64,000 nucleotides of DNA from an uncultured Myxococcales bacterium (GTDB lineage Bacteria > Myxococcota_A > UBA9042). The notes below the pieces were generated by a model. That model did not search any database. It saw nothing but the letters and a program-made list of their open reading frames with translations, and had not been told where the DNA came from. Of this stretch, positions 1-7,886 are shown piece after piece. A program made the translations under genes and the position numbers. The DNA lies in assembly GCA_903924465.1 (NCBI GenBank), contig CAIYBN010000033.1, positions 1 through 64,000 on the forward strand, read 5' to 3'. Each line of letters begins with the position of its first letter. The first letter of the stretch is position 1.

Positions 1-622
1 GTTCGACGAGGTCAGCCACTCTGCGGGCAGCTTCGATTTCCTCGCGCAGGGCACGCTGTACCCGGACGTCATCGAATCGGTGAGCTTCAAGGGCCCGTCG
101 GTGACCATCAAGTCGCACCACAACGTCGGCGGGCTGCCGGAAAAGATGCGCATGAAGCTGGTCGAGCCGCTGCGCGAACTGTTCAAGGACGAAGTGCGCG
201 TGCTGGGCCGCGAACTGGGCCTGCCGCCGAGTTTGGTGGATCGCCAGCCGTTTCCGGGTCCAGGCCTTGCGGTGCGGATTCTCGGCGACATCACGGCGGA
301 GAAAGTGCGGCTGGTGCAGGAAGCGGACGCCATCGTGCGGCAGGAAATCGACGCGTGGGAAGGGCGCGGGGAGCTGTGGCAGTATTTTGCCGTGCTGCTG
401 CCGGTGCGGTCGGTCGGCGTGATGGGCGACCAGCGGACCTACGAGGCGACGGCGGTGCTGCGCGCGGTGACGAGCGTCGATGGCATGACCGCGGATTGGG
501 CGGACCTGCCGCGGTGGCTGCTGGCGCGGATTTCGAGTCGGGTGATCAACGAAGTGCGGGGCATCAACCGGTTTGTTTATGATATTTCGAGCAAGCCGCC
601 GGCGACGATTGAGTGGGAGTGA
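1..622 (+). CDS. guaA: GMP synthase (glutamine-hydrolysing), C-terminal part
   Basis: The reading frame is open from base 2, so the gene begins before the window; about 206 C-terminal residues are present. GuaA amidates XMP to GMP in purine synthesis. The visible part covers the end of the ATP-pyrophosphatase domain and the whole dimerisation domain: [11 protein letters not shown] near the edge, then [31 protein letters not shown] and the family's canonical ending [19 protein letters not shown]. The stop is followed by a gene-free stretch containing a strong hairpin. A GTG at 80 is an internal codon, not the start. Identification is secure; only the N-terminal amidotransferase half is missing because of the window edge. 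Confidence 0.96.
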   Translation, partial: FDEVSHSAGSFDFLAQGTLYPDVIESVSFKGPSVTIKSHHNVGGLPEKMRMKLVEPLRELFKDEVRVLGRELGLPPSLVDRQPFPGPGLAVRILGDITAEKVRLVQEADAIVRQEIDAWEGRGELWQYFAVLLPVRSVGVMGDQRTYEATAVLRAVTSVDGMTADWADLPRWLLARISSRVINEVRGINRFVYDISSKPPATIEWE

Positions 623-1271
623 GGCCTCCGGCGGTTTTGGCCTTGCAGGCGGCCGGCGCTGGGGCGCGAGCCGGAAAATATGGAAAGATTTGTTTCTCGG
701 TCGCGAACTGGGAGGAGAAACCGCGCTGCGCGAGGTTTCTCCTCCCAGACCCTCCGCTTCCTGGCCCGGGCCGGGGAGGGCCACGGGGTTGACTCGGCTG
801 CGCGCCGCGGCGAGCCGCGGATGCTCGCCTCGAGGTTGGGCTCGGGTGCGGTCCTGGCGACGGTGCACCGGGTTCGGGGTGAGCTGCGCAGGAGCGGCGC
901 GCTGCGCGCGGTGCCGCTTGCTCGCTTGGGTTTGGGGAAGGAGCGGACGCGGGGCGAGCCTTTCGGCTCGCGGGATGGGGGAGAGCTGGCTGTCGCGCTT
1001 TCGCGCGAGCCGCTGGGGAAGGAATTCGGGCTCGAAGTTTGGTTTCTTTGGCAAAAAAGTTTGGCTTGGCCGGGCAAGGTTTGATGTTGTCGGGGCAGGA
1101 CTTACTTTTTTGGGAAAAATTCAAATCTTGTGGGCGGAAGATTTGATGTTGTCTGCCCAAGACGAACTATTGTTCGGACACGACGAAAGATTGTCCGGGC
1201 AGGACGAAATCTTTTCTGCCCACGACGAACTTTTTTCCGGCCGAGACGAAACGTTCTCCGCCCGGGACGAA
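623..1271. other. 650-bp gene-free interval between guaA and a convergent small gene
   Basis: No recognisable protein lies here on either strand. Open frames exist (for example plus 573-1340), but their translations are Arg/Ala/Gly-rich with no family motif, as expected of random frames in G+C-rich DNA. The interval does hold structure: a perfect 15-bp hairpin (708-748), a short hairpin with 7-bp arms GCGAGCC/GGCTCGC (954-971), and a 21-bp tandem repeat that begins at about 1077 and runs into the next gene. It lies between two gene ends that face each other. Confidence 0.6.
708..748. terminator. Perfect 15-bp inverted repeat downstream of guaA
   Basis: CTGGGAGGAGAAACC at 708-722 is matched exactly by GGTTTCTCCTCCCAG at 734-748 around an 11-base loop. 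It lies 86 bases after the guaA stop. There is no T-run, so it is not a textbook intrinsic terminator. It may stop transcription with Rho, protect the 3' end of the guaA message, or be one copy of a dispersed palindrome. The arms are a sequence observation; the function is inferred. Confidence 0.6.
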
Positions 1272-1286
1272 CTAGGCCTTGGCCGA
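1077..1286. repeat. Degenerate 21-bp tandem repeat, about ten units
   Basis: From 1140 onward the sequence repeats every 21 bases, each unit opening with GACGAA and followed by a T-rich then C/G-rich part. Weaker units extend back to 1077. Read on the plus strand in the frame that starts at 1077, it gives heptads such as DERLSGQ, DEIFSAH, DELFSGR, DETFSAR. The last unit covers the stop codon and 3' end of the leftward gene at 1272-1613. There is no spacer diversity of CRISPR type. Whether it is structural, regulatory or a relic of a repeat protein cannot be told from sequence alone. Confidence 0.75.
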
Positions 1287-1613
1287 AGGCTTCTTGCGTT
1301 CGCTCAAGCGCGTCCCGCCGACCATCTTGTACTCGGCTGAGTCGTCGCCGAAGAGGGCTTTGACGCCCGTGCGGATGTTCTTGGCGTCGTTTTGCAGCAC
1401 TTTGATGTTGGCCTTCTTTTCGATGATGGCTTTGTCGAGTTGCTGGCGCAAGTCGTCGACCTTGTCGACCGAGGTCTGGGCTGTGGTGACATGCGCGGTC
1501 ACCTTGGCGGCATCCAGACCGTTGGGCAGCTTGACCTTGAGGGTCGTCAGTGCCCCAGAAAGTTAGTGGGCTTCAGCGATGACGGCGATATCGGAGTTGG
1601 AAGTTTTGGCCAT
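1272..1613 (-). pseudogene. Small conserved-looking protein interrupted by an in-frame TAA at codon 17
   Basis: A well-placed AGGAG precedes an ATG at 1613 that opens the frame MAKTSNSDIAVIAEAH, then meets TAA (1563-1565). The same frame continues as a sensible protein (LSGALTTLKVKLPNGLDAA..., ending SERKKPSAKA at 1272), with a coiled-coil-like Leu/Lys/Asp pattern in the middle. Without the stop the product would be 113 residues. TAA is one base from AAA (Lys) or CAA (Gln), so a point nonsense mutation or a sequencing error is likely. A shorter protein could begin at the GTG ending at 1502, but no good ribosome site precedes it. The family is not recognised. The gene converges on guaA and its 3' end lies inside the 21-bp repeat. 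Confidence 0.55.
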
Positions 1614-1746
1614 GGGAATCTCCTGGTTGCAATGCAGAAGGGTCACAGATGTGCCGGGGTCGAACTGGCCGCGGCGGATGGTGGGAGGATAGCGAGGGCG
1701 TGTTGAGTAGGCAAGTTTCCTCACAAGCGGCGCATGTCGATCGACC

Positions 1747-2838
1747 TCACCGCCGCAAAATCTCCCCCACCAACAACTCCGCAAACCGCCGATTCCCCGC
1801 CGCCGTCGGATGGCCATCGCCGGGAATCTCCAGCACGTCCCGTTCGGCGGGATCCATCTGCGGCGGCACCACGACGTGAAAGTGCTCGTCCTGATAGCGC
1901 GCAAACGGCACGGCCGCGTCGGCGTAGCTGAGCAGCAGCACGTTCGTCCGCTCCTCTTTGGCCAACGCCAGCAGCGGCACCAGCTTCTGCGCCAGCACCG
2001 GCTCCAGCGGCGCCGGCATGGATTGCTCCGCGGCGAAAAGGTCCCGATCCACGCGCAACATGCCCAGCAGCACGAGACCGCGCGGCGTCCAGAAGTCCAG
2101 CCAGGTCCACTTGTCGACGGGCTCCGCGTCGTTGCCGGCCAGATAGCCGATGACCAGCACGTCCGGGTGCACGCGCGGCAGCAGCTGCGTCGCCATGCGC
2201 AGGTCGGACGCGAGGTTCAGGCCCGGCAGGCCGGCGTTGATGGTGACGGAGCGACGCGGCCGGCGCTGGGCGGCGAGCGTGTTGTCCAGTTGCACCGCCA
2301 GCGTGTCACTGTCGTTCACGCCCGAGCCGAAGACGAACGAATCGCCGACCAAGAGAATCCGCCGTTCGCCTTCGCGCGGCTCCAGGCCAGTTCGCTCCCC
2401 GCGGTGGCCCACGGCGTTGACGCACGCGGTCGTGGCTGGTCCCGGCCCGCGCCGTTCGGTGTGGCAAGTGCCGGGCACGTAGCCGATCGTTTGCGTCAAG
2501 GGATCGACGGCGGGCACGCCGCTCAAGTGCAGCGCCCGCGGCCCGATGGCGACGACGGCGAGCACGAAAACCGGCATCAGAGCGGCAAGCAGCCGTTCGA
2601 GCCAGCGTCGCCGCAAGGGCGGCAGGACTTGGAGCGCGAGCAGCGCCGCGGCACCGGCGAACACCGCGGGGTTGATGGCAATCAGGCGGGCAGGCGGCCA
2701 ACCGGACGGCAGGTGCGGCCAGCGCAGGACCGCAGCGAGCAGTCGGACCGCAAAGGCGAGAAGCGCCCACGACGCGACGATGAGCGCGGCGCCGCGGAGC
2801 AGGGACAGTGGCAGCTTGGCGCGCGCATCCGTGTTCAC
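1747..2838 (-). CDS. Membrane-anchored SGNH/GDSL-type hydrolase
   Basis: The 363-residue product begins with about three hydrophobic segments (roughly residues 10-100), followed by an extracytoplasmic domain with the SGNH blocks: GDSFVFGSG (nucleophile Ser), a GN in YLAGNDAEP (block III Asn), and DGHPTAAGN near the C-terminus supplying the Asp and His. Such proteins act as esterases or acyl-group hydrolases on envelope glycans or lipids; the substrate cannot be read from sequence. The start chosen is a GTG at 2838, because the frame further upstream runs into the mpl coding region; the ribosome site before it (GGGA) is weak. It lies 113 bp downstream of mpl and may share its transcript. Confidence 0.75.
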   Translation of the reverse strand: MNTDARAKLPLSLLRGAALIVASWALLAFAVRLLAAVLRWPHLPSGWPPARLIAINPAVFAGAAALLALQVLPPLRRRWLERLLAALMPVFVLAVVAIGPRALHLSGVPAVDPLTQTIGYVPGTCHTERRGPGPATTACVNAVGHRGERTGLEPREGERRILLVGDSFVFGSGVNDSDTLAVQLDNTLAAQRRPRRSVTINAGLPGLNLASDLRMATQLLPRVHPDVLVIGYLAGNDAEPVDKWTWLDFWTPRGLVLLGMLRVDRDLFAAEQSMPAPLEPVLAQKLVPLLALAKEERTNVLLLSYADAAVPFARYQDEHFHVVVPPQMDPAERDVLEIPGDGHPTAAGNRRFAELLVGEILRR

Positions 2839-2951
2839 AGTCGGTCCCGGGAAGTGCGATTCCGCTCTCTGGCGACGCGGGTCAACGAAGTTGCGAGCTT
2901 GGAGCCCCCAGCAACAAGCCAAGTGCGGCTCGCATTTCGCGAGACGCACTG

Positions 2952-4508
2952 TCACACGCCGAACCGCTGTTCCAGCCGTTTCAGCAGCGCGCCGTGCAGG
3001 CCTTGGAAGTCGCGACCGGACATCGCGAGAATCACGTCGCCGGGTTCGGCCTTGGCCGCCACGAAGTCGACGATGTCGCTCACCGACGGAATGTAGTTCG
3101 CCGGCACGCCCAGCGCCTCGATGCTGCGGCACACCGCACTCGCGTCCATCGTCTCTGCCGCGGTCAGCTTGTCGCCTTCCTTGAACAGCGGCTGGCACAG
3201 CACGACGCGATCAGCTTGTGCCAGCGCCTGCGGATACACCGTTTCAAAGACCTTGCGCCGCGAGGTGTTGGATTCGGCTTCAAACACCGCCCACAGCTTC
3301 TGGCCGGGATACTGGCCGCGAATCGCCGCGACGGTCTCCAGCACCGCGGTTGGGTGGTGCGCATAGTCGTCCATGACCAGCACGCCGCCGACCACGCCGC
3401 GGATTTCCTGGCGCTTCTTGACGCCCTGGAACGCGGCGATCGCGTGTTGCAGCTGCGGCACCGTCGCGCCCAAATCGAGCGCAATCGTCAGCGCCGCCGC
3501 GGCGTTCAGGCAGTTGTGCTTGCCGGCCATCGGCGACTGGAAGCGACCGATGAGCTGACCGGCCATGAGATTCGGCAGCGGATCCCGGCCGTTCACCGGC
3601 GCGGCGATGCCCTTGAACAGTGAAAAGTCGGCGCCTTTCGGGCCCACGCCGTGCAGCTGGATTTCAATGTCCAGCGGCCGACCGGGATCCTGGCACGGCA
3701 CGGCCGCCGTCGAGAAACCATAGCGCGCCACGCGACCGGGGCAGGCGTTGAGCACGTCGGTCACGCGCTCATCTTCGCCCCACGCGACCAGCAAACCATC
3801 CGCCGGGAACAGGCTGGCGTAGAGGCGAAACGCGCGCTGGACCGCAGCAAAATCCGGGTAAATGTCGGCGTGGTCAAACTCGCAGGACGTCAGCACGCCG
3901 TGATGCGGCCGGTAGTGCACGAATTTCGGGCGCTTGTCATAGTACGCCGTGTCGTACTCGTCGCCTTCGATGACGAACGGCTTGCCCTCGCCCAGGCGAA
4001 AGCTCGTGCCGAGGTTCAAGGGCACGCCGCCGACCAGCAGGCCGGGCGACAGGTTCGACGCTTCCAGCAGCCACGCCGTCAACGATGTCGTGGTGGTCTT
4101 GCCATGCGTGCCGGCGATGACCGTGGAAATCCGCCCGGGCAGAATCCATTCGCCCAGCGCTTCCGGAAAACTGCAATACGGCAGCTTGTCGTCGCGCACG
4201 CGCACGGCTTCGACGTTGTCGCGCCGCACCACGTTGCCGATCACCACCAGATCCGGCTGCCAGTCGAGGTTCTGCGCCGACCAGCCTTCGTGGAACGGGA
4301 TTTGCCATTTCAACAGCTGCGCACGCATCGGGTCGAACACCGTCACGTCGGAACCGCGCACTTCCAAGCCTTTGGCTTGCAGCATGCCGGCGAAATTGCC
4401 CATCGCGGAGCCGCCGATGCCGATCAGGTGGACCTTTTTGATGCTGGCATAGTCGACGGCGGGACGCGGCTCGGGCACGCGCTCGGCGGGGCCAGGAATG
4501 AAGCTCAT
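2952..4508 (-). CDS. mpl: UDP-N-acetylmuramate:L-alanyl-gamma-D-glutamyl-meso-diaminopimelate ligase
   Basis: Mpl reattaches the tripeptide released from old murein to UDP-MurNAc, a cytoplasmic recycling step. The 518-residue product has the Mur-ligase layout: an N-terminal nucleotide fold (HLIGIGGSAMGNFAGML), the ATP loop GTHGKTTTTS, the central metal/substrate region with EGDEYDTAY and EFDHADIY, and the C-terminal domain with DDYAHHPTA. The early GIGGSAMGN and the length favour Mpl over MurC. ATG at 4508 is preceded by CCGAGG. It lies 34 bp after the MopE-repeat gene and probably shares its transcript. Confidence 0.92.
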   Translation of the reverse strand: MSFIPGPAERVPEPRPAVDYASIKKVHLIGIGGSAMGNFAGMLQAKGLEVRGSDVTVFDPMRAQLLKWQIPFHEGWSAQNLDWQPDLVVIGNVVRRDNVEAVRVRDDKLPYCSFPEALGEWILPGRISTVIAGTHGKTTTTSLTAWLLEASNLSPGLLVGGVPLNLGTSFRLGEGKPFVIEGDEYDTAYYDKRPKFVHYRPHHGVLTSCEFDHADIYPDFAAVQRAFRLYASLFPADGLLVAWGEDERVTDVLNACPGRVARYGFSTAAVPCQDPGRPLDIEIQLHGVGPKGADFSLFKGIAAPVNGRDPLPNLMAGQLIGRFQSPMAGKHNCLNAAAALTIALDLGATVPQLQHAIAAFQGVKKRQEIRGVVGGVLVMDDYAHHPTAVLETVAAIRGQYPGQKLWAVFEAESNTSRRKVFETVYPQALAQADRVVLCQPLFKEGDKLTAAETMDASAVCRSIEALGVPANYIPSVSDIVDFVAAKAEPGDVILAMSGRDFQGLHGALLKRLEQRFGV

Positions 4509-4542
4509 GACAACCTCGGAGGGAGAAAGGCGAATGGTGCGG

Positions 4543-7500
4543 CTACAGCAAAAGGAGGCGAACCTGAAGCGGCGATGCAGGCGCGGCCAGGAAGCGCCAA
4601 ATCCACGCGAAGCGACCGTCGGGGAAGACGGCCACGTGCGGCACGGACTGGTCGCCAGCAGATTCTGCTGCCGTGACGACGACTTCTGGATCTGCGAACG
4701 TGCCATCGGGCGCCATTGTCCGCGAGGACACTTCAAGACCATTGGCCGGACTGACGGCTTGCGGGGATGTCCAGCCGAGGATCGCGCCGCCATCGGCGGT
4801 TTGTGCGATCGTCGGGTCAACTTGGTCACCAGCAACGATGGTGTTCACCGCGCTGGGCTGGCCAGTCGCCGCGCCCAGCGTGTCCGCTTGCCGAAGGCCG
4901 ATGCCCGCGCCACTTCCGTCGGTCAATGTCCCGGCCCAGGTGATCGCAAAGCCCTTGGCGAACGGCGCGATCCCGGGTCGCGTCGCGGTGCCATTGCTGC
5001 CGGAGTATTGGACGACGCTGTTGAGCGGTACGCTTCCGGCGTTGAACAGGTGGCCGCGAATCCGCTGCGTCAAGAAGTTGTCGACGTGCACCCAGACCAC
5101 GGCGAAGCTGGCATCGGGGCGCATCGTGACGGCTGGCTGCTGCTGGTCGTTGACCATCGGATCGTCGTTCAGGTTGCCCGTCAGGTCAGCGTTGGCCACG
5201 ATCAAGTCGCCGACGACCTGGCCGGTGACGTCGAAACGCTGGGCCGCGATGCCCTTGGTGCCGTTGCCTTCCAAGCCGGTCGTGGTCCACACGGCGACGA
5301 AGTCACTGCCGTTGCTGGCGAATGCCGGTTCGGTTTGATCGCCTTGCGTGTCGTTCGGCGCATTGGCAACAAAGGCGGCGCCTTTTGCCACGCCGGCGCC
5401 GTCAAACAGGCGGATGTAAATGTCCGCATCGCCGAAGGGTTTGGACGTCCAGGCGAGCGCGAAGCCATCGCCGACCGGGGTGATCGCGAGTTGGGAAGCC
5501 TTGACGGCCCAAGTGCTGCCTTGCACGGCCGTTCCGGGACCGACCGCCACGCCGCTCGCGCTGAACAACCGGACGTTCACGCTCGCGACGGAGCTGATGT
5601 CGGTCAGCCACGCGGTCGCGATCTTGCCATTGGCGAGGACAGTGACGACGCCGCCGTAGCCAGATGCGGTGTCGCTGACGGCCACGCTGCCGTCCGGGAC
5701 GCAAACGCCGTCGCCGGAGCAGTGGTTGCCGGCATCGCAGGAGCCCGTGGGCGTGACGCTCTTGCCGTCGGCCGCGCATTGTTGAATCTTGGACGGATCG
5801 GCCGGGTCGCAACGCAGCGCATTGGGCGTGCACAACAGGCAGGTGCCCGCGACGCAGACGGGCAAGTTGGCGCCGCAAACGACGGGCGTGCCCCATGTGC
5901 CGGCTGTGCAGGACGCCGTGCTTTTCGACGTCAGGCAGCGCGTGGCGGCATCGTCGGCAAAGACCATGGCGCCGAAATCGCCGATGGCCGCGCATTGCTT
6001 GGGCTTGACCGTGCACGCCTTGCCGGTACCACCGAGCACGGTTACGCACGTTCCCGTCGTGCATTCGGTGTCTGAACTGCACGGCGCGGCCGGTGGGCAG
6101 ACATTCTGGTCGGTCTTGCCGTCGCAGTTGTTGTCCAAGCCATCGCAGGAAACTTCCGGGCTCTCGTAGCCGCTGACGCTTGGGTAGATGCACATCGGCT
6201 TCGCATCGACGCACGCCCCCGGCACGCCCGCCGCGCACACGCCCTTGCTCGCGCACGTCGAGACGACCACGGGATCTTCGTCGGTCAAGCCGTCGCAGTC
6301 GTTGTCCTTGCCGTCGCATTTGTCGACGGTGTCATAGTCGGCAGCGACCGCCGTCGTGTCGCATTTCCATGCGCCGGCGTTGCATGTCGCGGTCGCCAGC
6401 GCGCAGACGCCTTTGGTGCAGCCGCTTGGACTCTTGTCGAGCGCGACCGGCTCGTCGGTCTGGCCGTTGCAATCGTTGTCCAGGCCATCGCACAAGGTTT
6501 CGGTGGCCTGATAACCGGCGATATGGCTGTAATCACAGGTCGCTTTGCCGGCCGTGCAAGTGACCGCAGGACCAAAAGCGCACACGCCTTGGGCCTTGCA
6601 TTTGGCGTCCTTGGCGTTGAACGTCTCGTCGGTGAGCCCGTCGCAATCGTTGTCGAGGCCGTCGCACTTGGTTTCGAACGCCTCGTAGCCATATTGGGTC
6701 GTCAAGGCCGCCCAGTCGCAGCTCCACATGCCGTTGGTGCAGACCGCGGCCTTGTTTTGGTCGCACACGCCCGTCTGCGGGCATGGCGAATTGGTTGGTG
6801 TGCCCAAGCCCGTGTCGGTCAGTCCGTCGCAGTTGTTGTCCTTGCCGTCGCAGCTGGTCTCGGGCGATTCGTACTTGGGCACCGCGTCATAGTTGCAAAT
6901 AAAGATGCCTGCCTGACAGCGTTTGGTGATCTTGTCCTTGTTTGCGCCGCAGACGCCCTGCGTGCCGCAATCGCTGGTGTCCGGATCCTGCAACGGCAAA
7001 TTGCTGCCGGCCAAGTTGTCCGTGACGCCGTCGCAGTCATTGTCTTGACCGTCGCAGCTTTGCTCAAACGTTTCGAATCCGGTCACGCCCGAGTAGTCGC
7101 ACACCGCGACGCCGCCCGCGCAGACTTGCTTGACGCCGCTCGCGCAGACGCCTTGACCGTGGCAGCTGAGGCCTGTGACCGTCAGGTTCGCGTCGACAAT
7201 GCCGTCGCAATCGTTGTCCTTGCCGTCGCACGCGCTTTCCACGGCCTGATAGTCGGCGCCGCCATACAGGCAGTCCCACGCGCCGCTGGTGCAGACGGGT
7301 GCGGGCAGGCTGGCGCAGACGCCGGAGCGCTTGCAGACGTTGGCGCTTGGAGTCAGGTTATCGTCGGTCTTGCCGTTGCAGTCGTTGTCCTTGCCGTCGC
7401 AGCTGACTTCCACGGCTTCGTAGCCCGGCACGGTCGACCAGTCGCAAATCCACGTGCCGGCGTTGCAGATCGCGTGGGTGAACGCCTGTCCCGCGCAGAC

Positions 7501-7878
7501 GCCGACCGCGGTGCATGCGCCCTTGGGCGGCAAGACACCTTCGTCGGTCATGCCGTTGCAGTCGTTGTCCTTGCCGTCGCAGAGGGTTTCGACGGCCTGG
7601 TAGCCGTCAGGTTGCGTGAGTGGTTTGCCGTCTGCGCCTTTGGGCGTCTGGCCGACGGCGGTCCACGTGCCGCAGACCGCGGTGCCATTGGGCGATGTGC
7701 AGGTGGCGGTCCATCCGGTGCAGACACCGGTGGCGCCGCACGGGTTTGGATCGCACGGATCGGTGACCGACTGCTTGGTGATGTTGACCTGACAAGCGCA
7801 AAGCGCCAGCGCGGCCAGACAGCCCAGCAGATGCGCGGGCACGCGGCGAAGGACAAGGCGGGTAGGGCGACGGGACAT
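4543..7878 (-). CDS. Large lipoprotein with nine MopE-type metal-binding repeats and a C-terminal beta-repeat region
   Basis: The 1111-residue product starts with a basic N-terminus and a hydrophobic stretch ending in LALCAC, a plausible lipobox. From about residue 50 to 600 it carries nine copies of the motif DGxDN(D/N)C(D/N)GxxD, each set in a roughly 50-60-residue Cys-rich module; this motif is known from the putative copper-binding MopE family and is common in myxobacterial surface proteins. The last 380 residues are Cys-poor and contain repeated WxxxxxG and AVVW-like strands, which suggests a beta-propeller or similar fold. AGGAG lies before the ATG at 7878 and overlaps the stop of the upstream PEGA-like gene, so the two are surely translated from one message. 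Metal binding is a family inference. Confidence 0.85.
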   Translation of the reverse strand: MSRRPTRLVLRRVPAHLLGCLAALALCACQVNITKQSVTDPCDPNPCGATGVCTGWTATCTSPNGTAVCGTWTAVGQTPKGADGKPLTQPDGYQAVETLCDGKDNDCNGMTDEGVLPPKGACTAVGVCAGQAFTHAICNAGTWICDWSTVPGYEAVEVSCDGKDNDCNGKTDDNLTPSANVCKRSGVCASLPAPVCTSGAWDCLYGGADYQAVESACDGKDNDCDGIVDANLTVTGLSCHGQGVCASGVKQVCAGGVAVCDYSGVTGFETFEQSCDGQDNDCDGVTDNLAGSNLPLQDPDTSDCGTQGVCGANKDKITKRCQAGIFICNYDAVPKYESPETSCDGKDNNCDGLTDTGLGTPTNSPCPQTGVCDQNKAAVCTNGMWSCDWAALTTQYGYEAFETKCDGLDNDCDGLTDETFNAKDAKCKAQGVCAFGPAVTCTAGKATCDYSHIAGYQATETLCDGLDNDCNGQTDEPVALDKSPSGCTKGVCALATATCNAGAWKCDTTAVAADYDTVDKCDGKDNDCDGLTDEDPVVVSTCASKGVCAAGVPGACVDAKPMCIYPSVSGYESPEVSCDGLDNNCDGKTDQNVCPPAAPCSSDTECTTGTCVTVLGGTGKACTVKPKQCAAIGDFGAMVFADDAATRCLTSKSTASCTAGTWGTPVVCGANLPVCVAGTCLLCTPNALRCDPADPSKIQQCAADGKSVTPTGSCDAGNHCSGDGVCVPDGSVAVSDTASGYGGVVTVLANGKIATAWLTDISSVASVNVRLFSASGVAVGPGTAVQGSTWAVKASQLAITPVGDGFALAWTSKPFGDADIYIRLFDGAGVAKGAAFVANAPNDTQGDQTEPAFASNGSDFVAVWTTTGLEGNGTKGIAAQRFDVTGQVVGDLIVANADLTGNLNDDPMVNDQQQPAVTMRPDASFAVVWVHVDNFLTQRIRGHLFNAGSVPLNSVVQYSGSNGTATRPGIAPFAKGFAITWAGTLTDGSGAGIGLRQADTLGAATGQPSAVNTIVAGDQVDPTIAQTADGGAILGWTSPQAVSPANGLEVSSRTMAPDGTFADPEVVVTAAESAGDQSVPHVAVFPDGRFAWIWRFLAAPASPLQVRLLLL

Positions 7879-7886
7879 TGGATCTC

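Noticed and set aside
1077-1286. CRISPR array
   Set aside because: Units are contiguous 21-bp degenerate repeats with no unique spacers and no cas genes are nearby.
573-1340. 255-codon open frame downstream of guaA
   Set aside because: It overlaps the guaA end, its translation is Arg/Gly/Ser-rich without motifs, and its last third is just the 21-bp tandem repeat; no ribosome site is convincing.
1563-1565. Recoded stop codon (selenocysteine or pyrrolysine)
   Set aside because: The codon is TAA, not TGA or TAG, and no recoding structure is seen; mutation or sequencing error is simpler.
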